From assembly GCA_039807445.1 (NCBI GenBank), contig JBDHRG010000122.1, positions 1-11,657 on the forward strand: a stretch of DNA of 11,657 nt, in the 5' to 3' direction. The DNA comes from JBDHRG01 sp039807445. Its GTDB lineage: Bacteria > Pseudomonadota > Gammaproteobacteria > Competibacterales > Competibacteraceae. Shown one piece after another: positions 6,505-11,657 of the stretch. The translations under genes and the position numbers were made by a program. The notes under the pieces were generated by a model, which saw only the letters and a list, made by a program, of their open reading frames with translations, was not told where the DNA came from and did not search any database. The first letter of the stretch is position 1. Every line of letters begins with the position of its first letter.

Positions 6505-6590
6505 GGGGGTTCGCTCGGGTGCAGGGGGTGCGCTGACTCTATCATCGGCAACGGCTGCCCGATGCCCGTGAGCGGGTGAAACAACCTAAT

Positions 6591-6613
6591 GTGTGCTTTT
6601 TGTTCAAGCACAC
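6591..6613. repeat. Inverted repeat in the orf538/trmL intergenic region
   Basis: GTGTGCTT (6591-6598) and AAGCACAC (6606-6613) are perfect 8-base arms around a 7-base T-rich loop, in the least GC-rich part of the window. It lies 21 bases upstream of the proposed trmL -35 box and about 90 bases before the orf538 start. It could be a regulator binding site or a hairpin. The following bases on either strand are only mildly T-rich, so a terminator is less likely. Confidence 0.45.
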
Positions 6614-6633
6614 TTGCACTGTTTTGCCGGCGA

Positions 6634-6662
6634 TTGGCACCCGCTCGGTTCGTGACTATGCT
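6634..6662 (+). promoter_or_regulatory. Predicted sigma-70 promoter for trmL
   Basis: TTGGCA at 6634-6639 (one mismatch to TTGACA) and TATGCT at 6657-6662 (two mismatches to TATAAT) are separated by the ideal 17 bases. Transcription would start near 6669, giving a short leader of about 22 bases before the trmL ATG. Confidence 0.55.
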
Positions 6663-6690
6663 GCGCTGCACTCCCGCCCGACCTGCCACC

Positions 6691-7155
6691 ATGTTCCACG
6701 TCGTCCTGTTCCAGCCCGAGATCCCGCCGAACACCGGCAACGTCATACGCCTGTGCGCCAACACCGGCGCCGAGCTGCACCTGATCCATCCGCTCGGCTT
6801 CGCGCTCGAGGACAGCAGACTCAGGCGCGCCGGGCTCGACTACCACGAGTGGGTGCGGCTGCGCGAGCACGCGAGCCTCGAGGCCTTCCTCGAGGCGGTT
6901 GCGCCCGGGCGGCTGTTCGCGTTCACGACCAGGGCCAGCCGGCCGTTCAGCGAAGTCGCGTACTTGCCAGGCGACGCCCTGCTGTTCGGCCCCGAGACGC
7001 GCGGCCTGCCCGAGACGGTGCTCGCGCGCATCGCCCCGGAGTGCCGGCTGCGCCTGCCGATGCGTCCGGGGCAGCGCAGCCTGAACCTCTCGAACGCGGT
7101 CGCGGTGGCGGTGTTCGAAGCCTGGCGCCAGCACGGCTACGAAGGCGGGGCGTGA
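6691..7155 (+). CDS. trmL: tRNA (cytidine/uridine-2'-O-)-methyltransferase TrmL
   Basis: SPOUT-class enzyme (YibK family) that methylates the 2'-hydroxyl of the wobble nucleotide 34 in leucine tRNAs, using S-adenosylmethionine. The 154 residues are nearly the same length as E. coli TrmL. Similarity is high from end to end: PEIPPNTGNVIRLCANTG (9-26), RLRRAGLDYHEW (43-54), LLFGPETRGLP (97-107) and LPMRPGQRSLNLSNAVAVAV (122-141). The last two blocks form the trefoil knot that binds the cofactor, with G100 and S130 at expected positions. The ATG chosen matches the E. coli start. No Shine-Dalgarno sequence precedes it, and the predicted leader is only about 22 bases. It is the first gene after the divergent promoter region and lies 98 bases ahead of mprF. 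Cotranscription with mprF is possible because no strong terminator separates them. Confidence 0.95.
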   Translation: MFHVVLFQPEIPPNTGNVIRLCANTGAELHLIHPLGFALEDSRLRRAGLDYHEWVRLREHASLEAFLEAVAPGRLFAFTTRASRPFSEVAYLPGDALLFGPETRGLPETVLARIAPECRLRLPMRPGQRSLNLSNAVAVAVFEAWRQHGYEGGA

Positions 7156-7223
7156 TCGCCGGCGATTGCCGGCCGAAAGCGCTCCGCCTCAGTCCCGCTT
7201 AAGCCTGCGTTTGCCATCATCAG

Positions 7224-7237
7224 CGATCCGGGGATCG
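7224..7237. repeat. Short palindrome upstream of mprF
   Basis: CGATCC and GGATCG are perfect 6-base arms separated by two bases, ending just before the mprF ribosome binding site (GGGGAGGGG, 7243-7251). It could be an operator or a small hairpin affecting initiation. In sequence this GC-rich a 6-base repeat can also arise by chance. I could not identify a convincing promoter in the 98 bases between trmL and mprF. Confidence 0.25.
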
Positions 7238-7253
7238 TCCGCGGGGAGGGGCG

Positions 7254-9809
7254 ATGAAGGAGCTGCCGCTGCGACGGCTCGGCCCGCTGACCGGGGGGCT
7301 GGTGTTCGCGCTCGCGGCGTGGGCGCTGCACACCACGCTGGCCGAGTACCGCTACCAGGACATGGTCGCCTACCTCGACGCGCTGCCGCGCGCGAACCTG
7401 CTCGCGGCCTGCGCGCTGACCGCGCTCGGCTACTTCGCGGTGACCGGCTACGACTGGCTGGCGCTGCGCTACGTGCACAAGCGCCTGTCGCCGGCGCGGG
7501 TGCTGTTCGCGTCCTTCGTCAGCTACGCCTTCAGCAACACCATCGGTCTGTCGGTGCTGGCCTCGGGCTCGGTGCGGCTGCGGCTGTACTCGGCCTGGGG
7601 GCTGTCGACGGTCGACATCGCCAAGGTGGTCGCCTTCAGCGCGGTGACGCTGTGGCTCGGCATCCTCGCCTGCGGCGGCGGCGCGCTGCTGCTCGAGCCG
7701 CTCGATCTGCCCGAGTTGCTGCACCTGCCGCTGCGCGACGGCCGCGTGCTCGGTGCGCTGCTGCTGCTGGTCCCGCTGGCCTACCTGGGGCTGGGTGCGC
7801 TCAGGCGCGAGCCGCTGCGCCTCGGCGCCTGGGAGCTGCCGGTGCCGCGCGCGCGGCTCGCGGCTGCGCAGCTCGCGATCGGCGCCGCCGACTGGGCGCT
7901 GGCCGCGGCGGTGCTGTACGCCTTGCTGCCCAGCGCCGAGACCTTCGGCTTCGCGCACTTCCTCGCCGCCTTCGTCGTCGCCCAGGTCGTCGCGCTGGTC
8001 AGCCACGTGCCCGGGGGGCTGGGGGTGTTCGAGTCGGTGGTGATCGCGCTGCTCGGCGGCGAACTCGCCGCCGCCGACCTGCTAGGCGGGCTGCTCGCCT
8101 TCCGCGCCGTGTACTACCTCGCGCCGCTGGCGCTCGCGACCGCGCTGCTCGGGCTGCACGAGAGCGCGGCATTGCGTGCACGGCTCGCCTTCGTGCCGCG
8201 GCTGTTGGGGCCGGCGCTGCCGCTGCTGGCGCCGAGCGTGCTGGCGCTGATGACGCTCGCCTGCGGTGCGGTGCTGCTGCTGTCGGTCGCGAGCCCGGCC
8301 GAGGCCGACCGCCTGGCCTGGCTGCGCCACTGGATCCCGCTGCCGCTGCTCGAGCTGTCGCACTTCCTCGGTTCGGTGGTCGGCATGGGGCTGCTGCTGC
8401 TCGCGCAAGGCTTGCAGCGGCGCCTCGACGCCGCCTGGTGGCTGAGCTGCGGCCTGCTCGGCGCCGGCATCGCCGCCAGCCTGCTGAAGGGTGTCGACTA
8501 CGAGGAGGCGGCCCTGCTCGGCGTGATGCTGGCGGTGCTGCTCGCCTGCCGGCGCCACTTCTACCGGCGCGCCTCGCTGCTGGCCGAACGCTTCACGCTG
8601 CCCTGGCTCGCGGCGATCGCGGTGGTCGGGCTGGCGGCGCTGTGGCTCGGTTTGTTCGCCTACCGCGAAGTCGACTACAGCAGCGCGCTGTGGTGGCAGT
8701 TCAGCTTCGGCGAAGGCGGCGAGGCGCCGCGCTTCCTGCGCGCGACCGTCGGTGCCGCCGCGGTGGTGCTGGTGTTCGCCGGCGCGCGGCTGCTGCGCCC
8801 GGCGGTGCCGACGCTGGCGCTGCCCGACCTCGACGCGCTCGCGCGGGTGCAGCCGCTGATCGACGCCTGCCCGCACGGTTACGCCCACCTGGCACGGGTA
8901 CGCGACAAGGCGCTGCTGCTCGGCGAAGCGGGCTTCCTGATGTACGGCGTGCACGGGCGCAGTTGGGTGGCGATGGGCGACCCGATCGGTACGGCCGAAG
9001 AGCGGCGCGAACTGGCCTGGCGTTTCCGCGAGCGGGTCGAGGAGCACGCCGGCTGGACCGTGTTCTACCAGGTCAGCCCGGCCAACCTCGATCTCTACCT
9101 CGAGCTCGGACTGACGCTGCTGAAGATCGGCGAAGAGGCGCGTGTGCCGCTCGCCGAGTTCTCGCTCGAGGGGCGCGCGCGCAAGACGCTGCGCAACACC
9201 GTCGCCCGAGCCGAGCGCGAGGGCGCACGCTTTCGCGTGCTGGCACCGGCCGAGGTGCTCGGGCAGATGGCGGCGCTCGAGGCCGTGTCCGAGACCTGGC
9301 TCGCGAGCAAGGCGACGCGCGAGAAGCGCTTCTCGCTCGGGCGCTTCGACGCGGCCTACCTCGCCGGCGGCCCGGTCGCGGTGGTCGAGCGCGAGGGCGA
9401 GATCGTCGCCTTCGCCAATCTCTGGTGTGGCGGCGGACGCGAAGAGCTGTCGGTCGACCTGATGCGCCAGGGACCGGGAGCGCCTGCGGGCAGCATGGAC
9501 TACCTGTTCGCGCAGCTGATGCTGTGGGGGCGCAGCCAGGGCTACCGCTGGTTCAACCTCGGCATGGCGCCGCTGGCGGGCTTGCACAACCGCAGCCTGG
9601 CGCCGCTGTGGAACCGCTTCGGCTCGCTGGTGTTCGGCCGCGGCGAACGCTTCTACAACTTCCGCGGCGTGCGCCAGTACAAGGAAAAGTTCTCCCCGAT
9701 GTGGGAGCCGCGCTACCTCGCCCTGCCCGGCGGCCTGCCGCTGCCGCGCATCCTCGCCAACGTCGCCGCACTGATCGCCGGCGGCCTGCCCGGAGTGATC
9801 CAGAAGTGA
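7254..9809 (+). CDS. mprF: Aminoacyl-phosphatidylglycerol synthase/flippase MprF
   Basis: Bifunctional inner-membrane protein. Its C-terminal domain transfers an amino acid (lysine or alanine in known members) from aminoacyl-tRNA to phosphatidylglycerol. Its N-terminal domain flips the product to the outer leaflet, lowering the negative surface charge and raising tolerance of cationic peptides and acid. The 851 residues are the usual full length. About 14 hydrophobic segments span residues 14-525. The flippase signature SHVPGGLGVFES is at 250-261. The synthase domain (about 530-851) shows PHGYAH (540-545), GEAGFLMYG (557-565), VAMGDPIG, FNLGMAPLAG (767-776) and FYNFRGVRQYKEKF (800-813). A strong GGGGAGGGG site precedes the ATG. 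The stop overlaps the GTG of acvB by 4 bases, so the two are translationally coupled. The amino acid used cannot be read from sequence by eye. Confidence 0.94.
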   Translation: MKELPLRRLGPLTGGLVFALAAWALHTTLAEYRYQDMVAYLDALPRANLLAACALTALGYFAVTGYDWLALRYVHKRLSPARVLFASFVSYAFSNTIGLSVLASGSVRLRLYSAWGLSTVDIAKVVAFSAVTLWLGILACGGGALLLEPLDLPELLHLPLRDGRVLGALLLLVPLAYLGLGALRREPLRLGAWELPVPRARLAAAQLAIGAADWALAAAVLYALLPSAETFGFAHFLAAFVVAQVVALVSHVPGGLGVFESVVIALLGGELAAADLLGGLLAFRAVYYLAPLALATALLGLHESAALRARLAFVPRLLGPALPLLAPSVLALMTLACGAVLLLSVASPAEADRLAWLRHWIPLPLLELSHFLGSVVGMGLLLLAQGLQRRLDAAWWLSCGLLGAGIAASLLKGVDYEEAALLGVMLAVLLACRRHFYRRASLLAERFTLPWLAAIAVVGLAALWLGLFAYREVDYSSALWWQFSFGEGGEAPRFLRATVGAAAVVLVFAGARLLRPAVPTLALPDLDALARVQPLIDACPHGYAHLARVRDKALLLGEAGFLMYGVHGRSWVAMGDPIGTAEERRELAWRFRERVEEHAGWTVFYQVSPANLDLYLELGLTLLKIGEEARVPLAEFSLEGRARKTLRNTVARAEREGARFRVLAPAEVLGQMAALEAVSETWLASKATREKRFSLGRFDAAYLAGGPVAVVEREGEIVAFANLWCGGGREELSVDLMRQGPGAPAGSMDYLFAQLMLWGRSQGYRWFNLGMAPLAGLHNRSLAPLWNRFGSLVFGRGERFYNFRGVRQYKEKFSPMWEPRYLALPGGLPLPRILANVAALIAGGLPGVIQK

Positions 9810-11230
9810 AAGCCCAGATCGCTGCCCTCCTGCTGGCCGCGAGCCTCGCGCTGCCGTCCGCCTTCGCCGAGCGCCTGGACTACGGCCGCTTCGGTCGGGT
9901 CGACATCGCCCGCCCCGACGACGGCGCTCCGCCGCGCAGCGTCGCCATCCTGATCTACGGCGCCGGCGGTCCGCAGGGCGCCGAGGCCGAGCTGACGCGC
10001 CGCCTCGCCGGCGCGGGCGCGCTGGTGCTGGGGGTGAGCGGCGAGCGCCTGCTCGCCGCGGCGAAGCCCGACACCGCCGCGGGCTGCGCCTACCTCGCCT
10101 GGGACTTCGAGGCGCTGTCGAAGTACGTGCAGAAGCAGCTGGGGCTGGCCGACTACCACGCCCCGGTCGCGGTCGGCTACGGCGAGGGCGCGGCGATCGC
10201 CTACGCCGCCGAGGCGCAGGCGCCGATCAACACCTTCCGCGGGCTGATCGGACTCGGCTTCGACCCCGGCTGGACCAGCCCCTACGCGCTGTGCGGCGGC
10301 GACCTCGGCGAAGTCGCGGTGAAGCGGCCCGACGGCCGCGGCTGGCGGCTGCTGCCAAAGCCCGAGGTGCGCGGACCGTGGCGCGTGCTGCAGGGCAGTG
10401 CCGATCCCTACGTCGGCGCCGACGCGGTGCGCGCCTTCGTCGAGCGGGTGCCGGGCGGCGAAATGCTCGAGATCGACGGCGAGGGCCATGCCTTCGCCGA
10501 TCCCGGGCGCTGGGGCGAAGTCTTCGACGCCGCCTACGCCGAGCTCGCCGGCACGGGCTCGGGCGCGCACCCGGCCGCGGTCGCCGACCTGCCGCTGGTC
10601 GAGCTGCCGGTGCCGCCCGGGCAGGCCCGCGGCGACCTGCTGGCGGTGATCCTGTCGGGCGACGGTGGCTGGGCCGACCTCGACCGCGAACTCGGCGAGA
10701 CGCTGCAGGCGCAGGGCATCCCGGTGCTCGGCTTCAACACGCTGAAGTACCTGTGGAAGAAGCGCTCGCCCGACGAAGCCGGGCACGCGCTCGAGCGCAT
10801 GCTCGGCCACTACCTGAAGGTCTGGGGCCGTGGCCGCGTGCTCTTGATCGGCTACTCGTACGGCGCCGACATCCTGCCGTTCATGGCCAACCGCCTGCCG
10901 CCGGCGCTGCACGCGAAGCTCGCGCTGAGCGTGCTGCTGTCGCCGAGCCGCACGGTCGAGTTCGAGTTCCACCCGTGGGACTGGATCTCCGACGACGACG
11001 ACAGCCGCGACCCCGACGCGCTGCCGGTCGCGCCCGAACTCGCCGCCTGGAAGGCCGGACCGCTGCTGTGCGTTTACGGCGAAGACGAGGCGGACGACTC
11101 GCTGTGCCCGACGGTCGTCGGGCTGGCAGGCGTGCGCGTGGTGCGCGAGCCGGGCGGGCACCATTTCGATGGCGACTATGCCAAGCTGGCGGCGCGAATC
11201 CTCGCACGAGCCGACGGGAGCGAGCCCTGA
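9806..11230 (+). CDS. acvB: Periplasmic AcvB/VirJ-family hydrolase (aminoacyl-phosphatidylglycerol hydrolase)
   Basis: Secreted protein of 474 residues, beginning at a GTG inside the mprF stop (GTGA overlap), with GGAG at 9792-9795. Signal peptide 1-21 ends at AFA. Two alpha/beta-hydrolase-like halves are visible. The C-terminal VirJ half has LSGDGGW, the nucleophile elbow GYSYG at 349-353 (S351), an acidic stretch GEDEADD (425-431) and HH at 452-453 for the catalytic histidine. The N-terminal half keeps D200 (GSADPY) and H228 (GEGHAF), but its elbow reads GYGEG at 124-128, with glycine where serine is needed. Homologues next to mprF/lpiA (Agrobacterium AcvB, Rhizobium AtvA, Pseudomonas PA0919) hydrolyse lysyl- or alanyl-phosphatidylglycerol in the periplasm, so this gene probably reverses the MprF reaction. 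A T-DNA role like that of Agrobacterium AcvB is not implied. Confidence 0.88.
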   Translation: MKAQIAALLLAASLALPSAFAERLDYGRFGRVDIARPDDGAPPRSVAILIYGAGGPQGAEAELTRRLAGAGALVLGVSGERLLAAAKPDTAAGCAYLAWDFEALSKYVQKQLGLADYHAPVAVGYGEGAAIAYAAEAQAPINTFRGLIGLGFDPGWTSPYALCGGDLGEVAVKRPDGRGWRLLPKPEVRGPWRVLQGSADPYVGADAVRAFVERVPGGEMLEIDGEGHAFADPGRWGEVFDAAYAELAGTGSGAHPAAVADLPLVELPVPPGQARGDLLAVILSGDGGWADLDRELGETLQAQGIPVLGFNTLKYLWKKRSPDEAGHALERMLGHYLKVWGRGRVLLIGYSYGADILPFMANRLPPALHAKLALSVLLSPSRTVEFEFHPWDWISDDDDSRDPDALPVAPELAAWKAGPLLCVYGEDEADDSLCPTVVGLAGVRVVREPGGHHFDGDYAKLAARILARADGSEP

Positions 11231-11657
11231 TGCGTCCGAGCCACTGGATTTTCGCCGCCGTGCTGGCTGCACCCGCCGCGGCGCTCGCCGACGGCGCCCG
11301 CGCGCTCGACGGCGCCAATTTCGAGCTCGGCGGCGAGCGTCTGCGCCTGTTCGGCGTCAGCGCCCCGGGCCTCGGCCAGCGCTGCGAAGAATGGCGCGAG
11401 CACAAACCGCTGGCCTACGCCTGCGGCGAGCACGCGCGCGCCCTGCTGCAGAGCCTGGTGCAGGATCGCGCGCCGGCGTGCGTGCGCGAGCCCTCGGCGC
11501 CCGGTGCGGCGACCTGCTACGTCGACGGTCGCGATCTGGGGCTGGTGCTGGTTTCCGCCGGCTGGGCGGTGGCGCGGCGCGACGAGAGCAACCGCTACCT
11601 GCGCGCCCAGGACGAGGCCCGCACCGCGTCGCGCGGCCTCTGGAGCGGCCGCTTCGA
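11230..11657 (+). CDS. Secreted staphylococcal-nuclease-fold protein, probably inactive (partial, runs off the right edge)
   Basis: The ATG shares one base with the acvB stop (TGATG), so this is the third gene of the mprF operon. The 142 visible residues begin with a signal peptide (cleavage near ALA, residue 20). They continue as an SNase/thermonuclease-like domain: GERLRLFGVSAPG (35-47), ACGEHARALLQSLV (64-77), CYVDGRDLGLVLVSAGWAVARR (96-117) and YLRAQDEARTASRGLWSGRF (123-142). Active members have R-x-x-x-x-D-x-P-E and a later Y-G-R. Here R39 remains, but the Asp position is S44, the Glu position is G47, and the later Arg region reads PSAPGAATC. Cysteines 52, 65, 84 and 96 may form disulfides in the periplasm. 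The fold call is good. Catalysis is doubtful, and the end of the gene is not visible. Confidence 0.82.
   Translation, partial: MRPSHWIFAAVLAAPAAALADGARALDGANFELGGERLRLFGVSAPGLGQRCEEWREHKPLAYACGEHARALLQSLVQDRAPACVREPSAPGAATCYVDGRDLGLVLVSAGWAVARRDESNRYLRAQDEARTASRGLWSGRF

Noticed and set aside
7158..7173. Terminator after trmL (GCCGGC-GATT-GCCGGC)
   Set aside because: The 6-base arms are themselves self-complementary, which is common in GC-rich DNA, and no T-tract follows, so transcription may continue into mprF.
7166..9805. Open extension of the acvB frame upstream through mprF
   Set aside because: The translation is an Ala/Arg/Gly-rich out-of-frame reading of mprF. The true acvB start is the GTG at 9806 followed by a clear signal peptide, so no fusion protein is implied.
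9713..11272. Minus-strand open frame of 519 residues opposite acvB
   Set aside because: Its composition is that of an antisense shadow, and the plus strand carries recognised domains with a signal peptide and catalytic residues.

Overview
The window is very GC-rich (about 70% by eye). Its genes look proteobacterial, most like a betaproteobacterium (Rhodocyclales or Burkholderiales type). That placement rests on codon bias and gene content (a GntR-controlled gntK with a TRAP transporter, and an mprF-acvB pair), not on a marker gene, so it is tentative. There are nine protein-coding genes, one cut by the right edge. I see no tRNA, rRNA, CRISPR array, insertion sequence or prophage gene.

Left block (1-4836): a gluconate utilisation locus. 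A LacI-family regulator of the GntR type (3811-4836, +) is divergent from a minus-strand operon that reads gntK (gluconokinase), dctQ, dctM, dctP (a complete tripartite TRAP transporter). The shared 180-bp intergenic region holds a perfect 16-bp palindrome and a second copy with one mismatch that overlaps the gntK start codon. It also holds a plausible sigma-70 promoter for gntK and a hairpin plus T-tract that would act as an intrinsic terminator inside the gntK leader. The inferred logic is that gluconate is captured by DctP, imported by DctQM and phosphorylated by GntK to 6-phosphogluconate, with GntR controlling both sides. The enzymes that use 6-phosphogluconate are not here. The first 183 bases hold inverted repeats, one of which may be the operon terminator.

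Middle (4888-7155): a 538-residue soluble, helical protein I do not recognise (minus strand, convergent with gntR). It is divergent from trmL, the tRNA wobble-position 2'-O-methyltransferase. A good promoter for trmL and an 8-bp inverted repeat lie between them.

Right block (7254-11657): a tightly overlapping plus-strand operon of membrane-lipid aminoacylation. mprF (aminoacyl-phosphatidylglycerol synthase/flippase) overlaps acvB by 4 bases (periplasmic VirJ/AcvB-family hydrolase, probably removing the amino acid again). acvB overlaps by 1 base a secreted staphylococcal-nuclease-fold protein that runs off the window. In that last protein most of the nuclease catalytic residues appear to be replaced. 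The N-terminal half of AcvB likewise lacks a nucleophile serine. The most interesting points are the two-layer control region of gntK and the apparent pseudo-nuclease coupled to a lipid-modifying operon.
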